Assembly: GCF_001007935.1 (NCBI RefSeq)
Contig: NZ_CP011451.1
Coordinates: 682,001 to 746,000, forward strand
Source: Nitrosomonas communis
Lineage (GTDB): Bacteria; Pseudomonadota; Gammaproteobacteria; Burkholderiales; Nitrosomonadaceae
DNA: 64,000 nt
Reading direction: 5' to 3'
Under the pieces are notes generated by a model, which saw only the letters and a program-made list of their open reading frames with translations, had not been told where the DNA came from and ran no database searches. Each line of letters opens with the position of its first letter. Within the stretch, counting starts at the first letter, position 1. Below are positions 9,876 through 19,316 of the stretch, piece by piece. Made by a program: the position numbers and the translations under genes.

Positions 9876-11079
9876 CTTCCCGGGGCAGTTCCGCCGTTTT
9901 GCGGCCGCTCTGGCACGCGAACCAGACATGCAGATACATGCAGTCGGTGATGCAAAATGGATGGAAGACACGGCCCCTTTACCCGAGCTTCCCGTCATGG
10001 CCTACCCCACCCCGGAGGTGGCGGGCACCAGTACCCATGCTTATGCCCGTAACTTTGAGTCCGCCGTCAGGCGCGGACAACAAATCGTGCAGACACTGCT
10101 CACCCATAAGCGCCAAGGGTTAGAGCCTGATTTGATCATTGCGCATCCAGGCTGGGGCGATGCTTTTTATCTGAAAGATATTTTTCCAGGGGCCCGAGTC
10201 ATCGGCTTATTTGAATACTACTATCGGGCAAGAGGCGCCGATGTCGGGTTTGATCCCGAATACCCAATGAATTTCGATGATCTGTTTCGAGTGCACAGCC
10301 TCAACGCGACTCAGCTATTAGCTCTGGAATCCTGCGATGGTGGCTATTGCCCAACGGCCTGGCAGCGCAGTTGCTTTCCTGCTCATTATCAGGAACGGCT
10401 CAGCGTGATCCACGACGGCATTGACACCGATACGGTAGCCCCAGACGCCAATGCAACCATCACGCTGCCCGATGGCTCCACTCATCGCGCTGGAGAAGAA
10501 ATCCTCACCTATGTCAGCCGCAGCCTGGAGCCCTATCGCGGCTTTCATATTTTCATGCGTGCCCTGCCCCGTATTCTTGAAACGCGCCCGAATTGTCAGG
10601 TGATCATCGTCGGCAGCGATGATGTCAGCTATGGCAAACAGCCCCCCATCGGCCAGACTTATCGCCAACGCTATCTCGGTGAAATCGCTAATAGAATTGA
10701 TCCGTCACGCCTTCATTTCACTGGCCGTCTTCCCTATCAGGATTATCTGAAGGTATTACAAATCTCGCGCGCGCATGTTTACCTGACTTATCCCTTTATT
10801 CTTTCCTGGTCCATGCTCGAAGCCATGTCCAGCGGCTGCCTGATGATTGCGTCTGCCACTCCCCCGGTACAGGAAGTGATAAATAATGGGGAAAATGGCT
10901 TGTTATTCCAATTCAATGAACCCGTCACTCTGGCAAACTATGCAATCAAAGCATTAGCAAATCCGGAGCAGTACCAGGAATTACGCAACCAGGCGCGACA
11001 AACCGTGGTTGCTCGCTATGATTTTAATACGATCTGTTATCCAGCATTCAAGCAGCTCATCAAACAATTTGAATGGTAG
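9850..11079 (+). CDS. GT4-type glycosyltransferase
   Basis: A 409-residue GT-B fold glycosyltransferase. The N-terminal half begins EILFVHPNFPGQFRRFAAAL and contains HPGWGDAFYLKDIFP and IGLFEYYY. The C-terminal half has the nucleotide-sugar-binding part: LTYVSRSLEPYRGFHIFMRA, VIIVGSDDVSYG, LHFTGRLPYQDYLKVL and SWSMLEAMSSGCLMIAS, where the usual E-x7-E motif is only partly kept. The start is a TTG at 9850 that overlaps the end of the preceding gene by 26 bases, and the reading frame upstream supports no better start. The TPR gene follows after 9 bases. Together 7233-12099 form one operon. Confidence 0.87.
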   Translation: MEILFVHPNFPGQFRRFAAALAREPDMQIHAVGDAKWMEDTAPLPELPVMAYPTPEVAGTSTHAYARNFESAVRRGQQIVQTLLTHKRQGLEPDLIIAHPGWGDAFYLKDIFPGARVIGLFEYYYRARGADVGFDPEYPMNFDDLFRVHSLNATQLLALESCDGGYCPTAWQRSCFPAHYQERLSVIHDGIDTDTVAPDANATITLPDGSTHRAGEEILTYVSRSLEPYRGFHIFMRALPRILETRPNCQVIIVGSDDVSYGKQPPIGQTYRQRYLGEIANRIDPSRLHFTGRLPYQDYLKVLQISRAHVYLTYPFILSWSMLEAMSSGCLMIASATPPVQEVINNGENGLLFQFNEPVTLANYAIKALANPEQYQELRNQARQTVVARYDFNTICYPAFKQLIKQFEW

Positions 11080-11088
11080 TAGAAATCC

Positions 11089-12099
11089 ATGACTAAAACA
11101 CTTACTGATATCTTAAAAGAAGCCGGTGCTCTCCTTGAGAATCGCGATTACATCAACGCTTCCACGCTCTACCAGGAAGCCATGAAGCTGCAACCGGGCA
11201 ATGCGGCTGCCGCCATGGGCATCGCCATGATCCATAACCGCACAGGGCAACCGGAAGAAGCCCTCAAAATTCTGCAGGGGGTATGGAAATCGATCTCCAG
11301 CAGTAAAATGAAAAAAGCGGTCGCACCCAAAGCAGCAGTGCTCGCACAGATTGGCCTGGCGCAGCAGCAATTGGGCCGAGTGCTGGAAGCTTTGCAGATC
11401 TTCCGACAAGCCAACGCTCTTCTTCCTTCTGCTGAGCTTAGCGAACGCATCCAGAAACTGGAAAATGTGATCGAAAACCCCAATACCATTGAGCAACTAC
11501 TGATCCGCGCCAGTCAGCTACAGCGGTCCGGCAAACTGGAAGAAGCGGTTAAGGTTTACCATGCTGCTCTGCAAATCAATGCGGATCATCCGGAAGCACT
11601 CCATGGCCTTGGATTGACACTGAGCGCCCAGAAAGATCTGGAGGGAGCGCTTCCCTTGGTACAACAAGCGATTGTGCTCGCCCCTGATCGGCCTGACTAC
11701 TATAATGACCTGGGGATACTCTTCCAGGAACGCGGCGAACTCGACAAAACCATCAGTTTTCACAAACGTGCCCTTAAAATTAAAGCAGACTTTTTCCCCG
11801 CTCACATTAATCTTGGGGTGGCTTACAAGCGTCTGGGCAAACTGGATAACGCCATTGCTGCTTACCGCCAAGCCATTACCATAGAGCCTAATTCAGCCGC
11901 TGCTCACAATAACCTGGGCAACCTGTTGCGCATTCAAGGAGACTTAGTTAATGCGCGTAAAGAACTGGAAGAAGCTATCAAGCTTCAACCTGGCTATCAG
12001 GGCGCCCTCGATAATCTGGCAGTACTCGAGCAACAGGCTCAGCAAGCCTCTGCCACAACCGAAACAACCTCAAAGCCAGCGACACGCAAAAAAGGTTAA
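11089..12099 (+). CDS. TPR-repeat protein
   Basis: A 336-residue soluble protein built of tetratricopeptide repeats, with at least seven recognisable 34-residue units. Examples are ALHGLGLTLSAQKDLEGALP, YNDLGILFQERGELDKTIS and INLGVAYKRLGKLDNAIAAY. The C-terminus is a short Gln/Thr/Lys-rich tail. TPR proteins scaffold complexes and are often found with glycosyltransferases, including O-GlcNAc-transferase-like and cell-surface polysaccharide systems. It ends the operon that begins with the RTX gene or the 880-residue glycosyltransferase. A hairpin overlaps its stop codon. There is no signal peptide, so it is expected to be cytoplasmic. Confidence 0.9.
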   Translation: MTKTLTDILKEAGALLENRDYINASTLYQEAMKLQPGNAAAAMGIAMIHNRTGQPEEALKILQGVWKSISSSKMKKAVAPKAAVLAQIGLAQQQLGRVLEALQIFRQANALLPSAELSERIQKLENVIENPNTIEQLLIRASQLQRSGKLEEAVKVYHAALQINADHPEALHGLGLTLSAQKDLEGALPLVQQAIVLAPDRPDYYNDLGILFQERGELDKTISFHKRALKIKADFFPAHINLGVAYKRLGKLDNAIAAYRQAITIEPNSAAAHNNLGNLLRIQGDLVNARKELEEAIKLQPGYQGALDNLAVLEQQAQQASATTETTSKPATRKKG

Positions 12100-12130
12100 C
12101 TCAGATTTTCCTAATGAAAATCTGAGTTTG
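12098..12130 (+). terminator. Hairpin overlapping the TPR gene stop codon
   Basis: AACTCAGATTTTC and GAAAATCTGAGTT pair perfectly over 13 bp around a CTAAT loop. Only three T follow, so it is a terminator-like or 3'-end-protecting hairpin. The TAA stop (12097-12099) reaches into the stem. Confidence 0.65.
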
Positions 12131-12140
12131 AATGACATCA

Positions 12141-12241
12141 TTCCATTTCCAAATCAAACATGACGCGAAGGCGAGCCGCAGACAGTATCAATAACACGGC
12201 AAGGTGAAGCCGACAATGTCAGTTTTGATTTAGAAATGGAA
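12141..12241. repeat. 101-bp palindromic dispersed repeat, copy A (inverted)
   Basis: The copy starts TTCCATTTCCAAATCAAA and ends TTTGATTTAGAAATGGAA, so its ends are inverted repeats. The interior has TGACGCGAAGGCGAGCCGC and GGCAAGGTGAAGCCGACAA. It is the reverse orientation of the copies at 49613, 50783, 51926 and 56396, with a decayed copy at 42761. Confidence 0.88.
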
Positions 12242-12654
12242 TTAGCCAATCTCTTGTATCAAAAAGCGAGTACACATAAAGACCAAGCTGTAAGTCGCCA
12301 CAGAGGGTCACATGACACCGATCCCTAGCCAATCAAGCTACACCCATGCTCACTTTAAGACTCCCTCGTCAAATATTCCTTTAGAAGCTTTTTAAGAGCC
12401 CAGACAAGCAGGCATAAAAATTGTATATCTTTGCATTATTGTCTACTTGCCGGCTATTACTTAGCATCACCATAAAGCAGAGCCAGATCAATTTGATTAG
12501 TGACCTCTGCTTAAACTCCAGCTGTCAATCAGCTTTATTTGTTAAGAAAAATCATTTCCTAGACACATTCGCTGTCCCCTAGCATAGCTAGACGCACTAA
12601 AACTGAGCAACCAAGACGTATTGCCTAAATCATCCATTTCATGGAGGAACGCAA
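12242..12654. other. Non-coding stretch before the DUF5010-like gene
   Basis: About 410 AT-rich bases without a credible reading frame or recognised RNA. The only clear signal is GGAGGAACGC just before the ATG at 12655, a good ribosome binding site. Confidence 0.5.
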
Positions 12655-14247
12655 ATGTATAAAGTCTTGCACCAACTCGCCTCAGCTCTCTTCTTCCTCT
12701 TAATCACGACAACCGTTGCCACGCTTTACTCAAAGCATGTATCAGCCCGCTCTGATCCGCCCGGGCCGTATGTGCAACAGGAGACGCTCGCCGCTCACCT
12801 ACAAGGCACATTCGATCATGAGCAGCCGATCGTAGGCACCTATTATTTCTACTGGTACGACATCAATACTAAAATGCACATCCTGGATCCGGATGGAACC
12901 GATGCCCTCACCAATCACCCCATCGATTCCAATGGTATGTCGTATCGTTCATCTGCCTGGCATCTGCAGCAATTACGAGATATTCTTGCCGCTGGAATCG
13001 ATTTCATGCTTCCAGTTTATTGGGGCTACCCAGGCTCCGCCGGGTCACATTGGAGTTTGGAAGGACTCCCAGCTTTAGTGGACGCTGCTCAAAAACTCGA
13101 GAAAGAAGGTATCCGCTCTCCCCGCATCGGGATGTTTTACGATACAACCACTCTGAAACACAACAGCAAAAAATATCATGTCGATCTTACCAAACCAGAA
13201 GGCAAAGAGTGGTTTTATCTTACGATACGCGACTTCTACTCCATGATACCTAGTAACTTGCGTGCTTCCGTCAATGGCAAACCGATTGTGTGGCTCTATG
13301 CTGCGGCATTCGCGAAGCACCAGGATGCTGCTGCTTTTGATTATCTCAGGACGGAATTCGAAAAGGACTTTGGTATCGAGCCTTTCCTCGTCAAAGAAAC
13401 TTCATGGCAGGGCCGCGCCGATCTAGACTATAGTTGGGGCGCTGCGCTGGAGCCCCAGATAAAGGGTGTGGCTGCTGTTGGACCAGGATTCGACAATTCA
13501 ACTGTTCCGAATGTAAAACACCACCTTCGCGAACGAGAAGGTGGAAATTTCTACCGAAGTGCTTGGAATATGGCGCTCTCTCTTGATCCTGCAACGAGAC
13601 CAAAAATTGCTGTTGTTGAGACATGGAACGAGTTCCATGAAGGTACTGACATCGCGCCAACAAAAGAATATGGGCGCCTGTATGTCGATCTAACCCGAAA
13701 GTACGCCAATCTCTGGCACGCCGGTATACAAACTAAGCGCGAAGGTCCGTATGCAGATGCTCAGGAAGTCTCAATCCTTCTTGAACAACCTCCCGTCAGC
13801 AACGGTTTAACGCTTGGATCCAACCCCGACGGAAAAACAAGCATTGATTTAACAGCTGGCATAGCTGCCAGCCGGGCTGAGTGGTCGAATCACGATGTCA
13901 ATTATTTCTATTTCGACGTTGACAATTCCTTCTTCTTTCGAGATAAAGTACCACTTGAACTGGAATTCGAATACCTGGACATAGGAAACGGCAATATCAC
14001 TGTAGAATACGATAGCACCATTACAGTACTTCCAAATGATGATGCATTTAGATTAGTTATAAGCGCTCACCTGACCGATACCAGAGCATGGAGAACGGCT
14101 AAAATCCGGATTTCTGATGGTTATTTTGGAGGGCGGCTCAACGGTCAAGATTTTCGTATTTCGGCACCGAATGTTGGTCTAACCATCCGAAAAGTTATAC
14201 TACGTAAACTTCAGGATACTAACCCGCCCCTTCTGGTAATACCTTAA
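12655..14247 (+). CDS. Secreted glycoside-hydrolase-like protein (DUF5010 / GH99-like)
   Basis: A 530-residue protein with an N-terminal membrane or signal segment (LASALFFLLITTTVATLY) followed by a likely cleavage region near residue 33. The catalytic-like barrel starts IVGTYYFYWYDI and contains GIDFMLPVYWGYPGS, IGMFYDTTTL and KPIVWLYAAAF. It also has VVETWNEFHEGTDIAP (about residues 322-337), which resembles the acidic motif of GH71/GH99-type enzymes. Residues about 400-530 form a beta-rich C-terminal module (FYFDVDNSFFF, LEFEYLDIGNGNITVEYD). It probably acts outside the cytoplasm on a polysaccharide. It stands alone on the plus strand with GGAGG ahead of its ATG. The family is little characterised, so the substrate is unknown. 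Confidence 0.72.
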   Translation: MYKVLHQLASALFFLLITTTVATLYSKHVSARSDPPGPYVQQETLAAHLQGTFDHEQPIVGTYYFYWYDINTKMHILDPDGTDALTNHPIDSNGMSYRSSAWHLQQLRDILAAGIDFMLPVYWGYPGSAGSHWSLEGLPALVDAAQKLEKEGIRSPRIGMFYDTTTLKHNSKKYHVDLTKPEGKEWFYLTIRDFYSMIPSNLRASVNGKPIVWLYAAAFAKHQDAAAFDYLRTEFEKDFGIEPFLVKETSWQGRADLDYSWGAALEPQIKGVAAVGPGFDNSTVPNVKHHLREREGGNFYRSAWNMALSLDPATRPKIAVVETWNEFHEGTDIAPTKEYGRLYVDLTRKYANLWHAGIQTKREGPYADAQEVSILLEQPPVSNGLTLGSNPDGKTSIDLTAGIAASRAEWSNHDVNYFYFDVDNSFFFRDKVPLELEFEYLDIGNGNITVEYDSTITVLPNDDAFRLVISAHLTDTRAWRTAKIRISDGYFGGRLNGQDFRISAPNVGLTIRKVILRKLQDTNPPLLVIP

Positions 14248-15015
14248 TGAGCTATGATGCCTTACTTGCATGAATCAATTGATTCACGCTATGTTGGTTA
14301 ATACATTGATTAAAGCAATATCCGCAAACCGTAGCAGAATCATATTGGGCCCTCGTGAAAAGTAAGCATTTACTGGAGGACACATTTTCTAAGGATATTT
14401 ATCCACGCTCGGTTTTGCGGCTAGTCTCAACATTTATTTACGTTGCTAAATATTGATCAGAAGCCTAACCGATTAAAAACAGGAAAAACTGCATTTCACC
14501 ATATGTGTTCACCAGTAACGATAGCTGGAACAACTCTCAACCATATCAATTAGGAGTATTGTTTCACCGCATATAACTTTGACTTATAAACCGAAGTATA
14601 CTACGTTAAGAGTTAATGTCATAAACTGGAATAATATGTTTATTTCCCGCTTTGCTCAATAAGATTAAAGCCAGCAAATATATACCTTGTTAGGTTTCGG
14701 TTTGTTCGGTTAATTTATGACATATGGCGAATGGCACAAGCTTATCCGCACTAACTCGTTGCTTGAAATTCATGAACAAATCAGCTAGCCGCTAGAGATT
14801 TGTTCCAGTAAAACAAAACATTTACTTACCCAACGTGAGCCTCTCGGACCACCTGCATTGAACCAGTCAAATCGCTTGCGGTGAGCGTAGCCGAGCTACT
14901 AAGCAATGATATCAGCCCTCGACACACTCAAACCGAGCGGTTTTTTGTCATTATTATGTTGAAAAAATCTACAAATTAACTAATGTGCAATCTGTTTATC
15001 AGCGAAACCTCATCT
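14248..15015. other. Non-coding region with short palindromes
   Basis: About 770 AT-rich bases. A perfect 16-base palindrome TGAATCAATTGATTCA lies at 14271-14286. At about 14876-14940 a degenerate palindromic sequence (GCGGTGAGCGTAGCCGAGCTAC, then CTCGACACACTCAAACCGAGCGG) resembles the stretches at 17150-17250 and 52018-52050. No gene is supported. Confidence 0.5.
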
Positions 15016-15690
15016 TTACTTTTTTTCAGAAATATTAATAGCAAAATAACAAAATTCAGTTCCTGGGTTACCCTCGCTATCAGGCAAAATTCCTACAAAA
15101 TCTCCACGACCATCTTTCATAACTGGTACATCGTACTCCATGGTATGAATTGACCATTCTGGCCCTGCGGTAAATTTACGCCAACCGGAATTACCAACTT
15201 CGTTAGTTGAATAAGCCACAGCAAAGTGTGATCGATCGCTACCAGAAGCACGGGCAATAACATGCACAGTGACATGATGACCACTTGCCGCAGCTTCGAC
15301 ATGATCAGGAAGACGAACACTGTAACCACCCGTTGGTCCACCAGAATTAGCTTTAGGATTACCATTAGCAAGAGTGACACATCCAACATTACCGTTCTTG
15401 TCTACATGGCTTGAACAAACCATTCCTGCTGGGATAGTTGTTGTTTCACCTGCTTCAAAAACGTAAATATAAGCGGAATCCTGAGCAATCTTAGTATGCA
15501 ACTGCTCTACCAGACTGATTGATTTCGTTGGTATTTCTACCACTGTAGAAGAAGTAGCCTTCGGAGGATAAGCAGCTATAGAAGAAGCTGGAGAATTAAT
15601 TTTTGAAGAAGGAAGTTCCGAAGAAATCTTCTCTCCACCGAATACCTCCTGTATCTTCTCAAAAAATATTTGTAAAATTCCTTTTGTCAT
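15016..15690 (-). CDS. Protein with a recurring beta-rich domain (family unknown)
   Basis: A 224-residue protein of unknown function. Residues 1-20 (TKGILQIFFEKIQEVFGGEK) are an amphipathic leader. Residues 21-75 are a Ser/Pro-rich linker. Residues 75-220 form a compact beta-rich domain with YIYVFEAGETTTIPAGMVC, GGYSVRLPDHVEA, VAYSTNEVGNSGW and FVGILPDSEGN..EFCYFAI. About 70% of that domain by eye, plus the leader, is repeated at the N-terminus of the WcbI-like protein at 20384-21925. It may be a carbohydrate-binding or assembly module for the surface glycan, which is inference only. It stands downstream of cysC on the same strand, 188 bases away. Confidence 0.7.
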   Translation of the reverse strand: MTKGILQIFFEKIQEVFGGEKISSELPSSKINSPASSIAAYPPKATSSTVVEIPTKSISLVEQLHTKIAQDSAYIYVFEAGETTTIPAGMVCSSHVDKNGNVGCVTLANGNPKANSGGPTGGYSVRLPDHVEAAASGHHVTVHVIARASGSDRSHFAVAYSTNEVGNSGWRKFTAGPEWSIHTMEYDVPVMKDGRGDFVGILPDSEGNPGTEFCYFAINISEKK

Positions 15691-15878
15691 CGTTTGAGCC
15701 TCTTTTTATAAAATCAGAATGGAATTTTATACAAATTCCTATTTCATACCACCACGTTAATTTCTTTAGGATAATACATCTAAATGAAATTCGTTAATAT
15801 ATAATCTAAACTAAACATTTTCTTTCATGAACACGTCTGCTTTTTTGGATATAAACCGGTGCTTTAAATACAGCAATA

Positions 15879-16526
15879 TTAAGAGACATGACGCTTGCTG
15901 TCACATTGACTCTCATTTTTACCCTGATTTATTATCCCCCTGAAGCGCAACAGTGTAAGAACTTGCGACACACATTCTTCCAAAGGCAGACAATCTGTTG
16001 CAACTACCAATTCCGGATTAAGAGGCGGCTCATAAGGCGAAGAAATACCTGTAAAATCCTTCACCTCGCCAGCACGTGCACGACGATAGAGTCCTTTCAC
16101 ATCGCGCTGTTCACAAAGCTCCAGCGGGGCTTGGCAATAGATCTCAATAAAGTCGCCCTGCGAAAACAAATTGCGCGCCCGTTCCCGGTCGCTGCGGAAA
16201 GGTGAAATGAAGGCTGTCATTGCAATCACCCCTGCTTCAGTGAGAAGTTTAGCCGTTTCAGCGATACGCCGAATATTTTCTGTACGATCTTCAGCTGAAA
16301 AGCCAAGGTCCGCACAGAGGCCATGACGAACGTTATCACCGTCCAGTACGAAAGTACGACACTCTTGACGATGCAGTTCCTCCTCTACAGCATGGGCTAA
16401 AGTGGATTTGCCTGCACCGGAAAGTCCCGTGAACCATAATACTACCGAACGGTGACCATTCTGCTGTTCACGGCGATTGCGAGTGACAGTAGCATGATGC
16501 CAAATTGTGTTAGTGCTTTTTTTCAT
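15879..16526 (-). CDS. cysC: Adenylylsulfate (APS) kinase
   Basis: The enzyme phosphorylates adenosine 5'-phosphosulfate to PAPS, the sulfate donor for sulfotransferases. The 215-residue product has the P-loop [36 protein letters not shown], the segment [13 protein letters not shown], then [12 protein letters not shown] and [22 protein letters not shown]. These are the usual APS kinase signatures at full length. No cysD/cysN or other sulfur-assimilation gene is nearby. A lone APS kinase among glycan genes, with a sulfotransferase at 27739, suggests PAPS supply for sulfation of a surface polymer rather than for cysteine synthesis. That role is inference and the enzyme identity is firm. Confidence 0.94.
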   Translation of the reverse strand: MKKSTNTIWHHATVTRNRREQQNGHRSVVLWFTGLSGAGKSTLAHAVEEELHRQECRTFVLDGDNVRHGLCADLGFSAEDRTENIRRIAETAKLLTEAGVIAMTAFISPFRSDRERARNLFSQGDFIEIYCQAPLELCEQRDVKGLYRRARAGEVKDFTGISSPYEPPLNPELVVATDCLPLEECVSQVLTLLRFRGIINQGKNESQCDSKRHVS

Positions 16527-17324
16527 ACAAATAATTAAGTGAAGTAATTAGCACTTCTCAAGTAAAAAGCTAACTATAGAGATGAGCATATGAACTTTTC
16601 AAACAAAAAATAAGCAATCATCAACTCAAATCTCAGCGAGTAGTGGATTCAATGAAATTTGCAATTTCTCAAAATGTGGATATTACCAAAGTAAAATTTA
16701 TTGATTGGTTCTCCTATTCGAATATTTCTTCGTAACTTTCAAATACCATTGTTGCGCCAAGTTGGCATATATTTTCTATACTTCTTCCATTGAAAACTTA
16801 ATCTATAAGAGATTTTTATTATTTATGGCAGTTCTATTATTCCAAGTGTAGCTGCATTTAAAATAGAATTGGCCACAGTGTAATAAACGGCATCCTCCAC
16901 CAAAACATTAGATCAAATTTACATTGCTACTTTCTTTAGCATAAGTCGGTAGATTTTGAGCATTTTGCTAATAGCGTATTGCACTTCAGAATGATACGAA
17001 CTTTCTGTTACACTTAGTTAATTAAGAAAGCATAAGAAGTTAAATCATAAATCGAAACATTCTAATATACTAGAGGCATATGCTGAAATTAATATGGAGA
17101 TTAGTTGAGTGAATCGCTCCAATAAACTCATTATAGCCCAGCCTGCGCTTAGCAGTCAGCCTACCGAACCGTTCGCGGTAAGCCTGTCGGAACCTGTTAA
17201 ACCAGTAGGCAACTAACATCGGCTTTCGATACACTCAGGACGAACGATAATTTTATAATATTATGCTAATGCGATCATCTAGCAGAATGATCTTTACCAA
17301 TTTAAACCCTACACAATATTTGTA
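16527..17324. other. Non-coding region with degenerate REP sequence
   Basis: Nearly 800 AT-rich bases between divergent genes. At about 17150-17250 lies a degenerate palindromic sequence (GAACCGTTCGCGGTAAGCCTG, then CTTTCGATACACTCAGGACG) of the kind seen at 14876 and 52018. No RNA or coding sequence was recognised. Promoters for cysC and the 17325 gene should lie here but could not be placed. Confidence 0.5.
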
Positions 17325-19265
17325 ATGACAAAGGCTTATAGCGCTCAAACTACAAAGAAAAGAACTAAGCCAAGTCAACTTGATGTAGAAAAAACTCCAG
17401 CTACTTCCCTGGCAGCTTTGTTCGCCACCTTACCACAACAAACTAGTGCAGAACATTTTTATGCACAGCCTATTCCTAGTTTGGATGTGCCTGGCATCAG
17501 TCCTTTTTATGCCCTACATCTGGCGATTTGGCAACTCCGTGACAAAGATCTGCAGCAAACTTACCCACTCACCACAATTGACAATCGTTATCATTTTCTC
17601 GCCTGGTGTGTTGTTCATGGCCGTAGAGAGTACCGCGCATTGAGAGAATTGACCCCATTCTGGCAAGTTTTATCCTTGCCTGCTGAGCTACCTGTTACCG
17701 AATGGTCAGGAGGTATTTCGCGCTTTATGCAATTAGTTATCGCTGCACGTCAAGATCTTGCTGTTAACTCAAGTCTGGCAAACAGTAAAGACCAATTAGC
17801 AGCACTCGGCTGGTTCTGGTGCGCTGGAGGGTGGCGTGAACTCGATCTAACAATAGCTGAAATTCCTGCATGGCAAAAGTGTTTTTTGATTGATCATGAT
17901 GATATCGATCAGACCCGCTTTGCTCAGCTCATATACCGATACCGTACTGATCTGCAAGCTGCTTTTGATCTTACCACCACACAAGGCCGCAATGGATTTA
18001 GTCATTGGCTGAAGCATTATGCTCCGCAGGAATCTGCCCTGCCTTTGCTCATTCAACCAGAGCCTGGGACCTCGCCAAATATAAACAACACTGCTTCAGC
18101 CATCTACCACCATGAATTCGGGGTCAATCTGATAGGCTATGCATTTGGCGAGCTTGGGATCGGTGAAGATGTACGCATGGCTGCGCACGCTTTTCAAGCT
18201 GTCAACATTCCCTTTACTGTTCTCAACTTCCCGCCCGGCAATAATATTCACCAACAAGATCACAGTATCGAGCAATGGGTTTCTAATGATCCGCATTATT
18301 CCATTAATCTTGTTTGCCTGACTGCACTGGAACACCTACGCTCTTATATGGAACGTGGAGCCCAACTTTTTCGCGGTCGCTACATCATAGGTTATTGGCC
18401 ATGGGAGTTGCAGGATTGGCCTGCGAATTGGGCACACTGCTTCAACCTTGTGGATGAGGTCTGGGTTTCCAGCCAGCATATTCAGCAAGCAGCACAACGC
18501 GCCAGTAGTGTGCCAGTGTTATATATGCCAACGGCAGTAAAGCTTCCGGATATCGATCTCACGGCACCCACTCAACGCCGCCGTTTCAGTCTGCCAGAAA
18601 ATAAAACATTATTTGTATTCTCATTCGATGGCAATTCCTTCATTGAGCGGAAAAATCCTTTAGCCATCATTAAGGCATTTCATCAAGCATTCCCTTTGAT
18701 CGAAGATTCGGTTGGTCTTGTCATCAAATGTATGCGCCCCGATGTTCATAACCCAGCTTGGCAAACTATCCTTGCTGCTGCAAAAATTGATAACCGGTTG
18801 ATTATTCTTGATGCCAGGCTCAGCAAAACTGAAGTGCTTGAGCTATATCGAGCATGTGATTGCTTTATTTCGTTACATCGCGCCGAAGGGTTTGGCCGTG
18901 GTATTGCCGAAGCGTTGCTACTGGGTCTGGAAGTCATCGCCAGTGACTACGGCGGCAATACCGATTTCTGCCGTACTGCTGGGGCAAGACTAATTCCTTG
19001 TCACCTCAAAGCTACGAATTCAAATGATTATATTGAAGGACAAGATAATTTCTGGGCAGAACCGGATATATCTGCCGCAGCAGAAGCCATGCGTGAAGTA
19101 TTCCGAGTGCAACAAAGCCATGCCAAGGGAAGCATCTCGATTGAGCGGCAACAACAGATGAATGAATTATTTTCCCCGGAAACTATCGGTGCTCGCTATC
19201 TCGAACGTCTCACTGTTCTGAAAAATCATATAAAAAAATTAACTTTAGGGCGCTCTAAAAATTAA
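17325..19265 (+). CDS. GT4-type glycosyltransferase with long N-terminal extension
   Basis: A 646-residue protein. Residues 1-250 are an extension of unknown fold rich in W and Y (FYALHLAIWQLRDKDLQQTY). From about residue 265 a GT-B glycosyltransferase follows: FGVNLIGYAFGELGIGEDVR, IIGYWPWELQDWP, VDEVWVSSQHIQQAA and VFSFDGNSFIERKNP. The donor-site loop SLHRAEGFGRGIAEALLLG has the E-x7-E arrangement, and a last conserved piece is VIASDYGGNTDFC. Such proteins transfer mannose-like sugars in O-antigen and capsule pathways, but the sugar here is unknown. It is a single plus-strand gene between minus-strand units. The start ATG lacks a clear ribosome binding site. Confidence 0.85.
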   Translation: MTKAYSAQTTKKRTKPSQLDVEKTPATSLAALFATLPQQTSAEHFYAQPIPSLDVPGISPFYALHLAIWQLRDKDLQQTYPLTTIDNRYHFLAWCVVHGRREYRALRELTPFWQVLSLPAELPVTEWSGGISRFMQLVIAARQDLAVNSSLANSKDQLAALGWFWCAGGWRELDLTIAEIPAWQKCFLIDHDDIDQTRFAQLIYRYRTDLQAAFDLTTTQGRNGFSHWLKHYAPQESALPLLIQPEPGTSPNINNTASAIYHHEFGVNLIGYAFGELGIGEDVRMAAHAFQAVNIPFTVLNFPPGNNIHQQDHSIEQWVSNDPHYSINLVCLTALEHLRSYMERGAQLFRGRYIIGYWPWELQDWPANWAHCFNLVDEVWVSSQHIQQAAQRASSVPVLYMPTAVKLPDIDLTAPTQRRRFSLPENKTLFVFSFDGNSFIERKNPLAIIKAFHQAFPLIEDSVGLVIKCMRPDVHNPAWQTILAAAKIDNRLIILDARLSKTEVLELYRACDCFISLHRAEGFGRGIAEALLLGLEVIASDYGGNTDFCRTAGARLIPCHLKATNSNDYIEGQDNFWAEPDISAAAEAMREVFRVQQSHAKGSISIERQQQMNELFSPETIGARYLERLTVLKNHIKKLTLGRSKN

Positions 19266-19316
19266 AATTCTAAATATGACAAGATTTAATGTGTAAAACT
19301 ATATTTATATGTGCAC

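Noticed and set aside
14931..14950. AAACCGAGCGGTTTTTT as a terminator
   Set aside because: The stem is only six pairs with a two-base loop and no gene ends close upstream on that strand.
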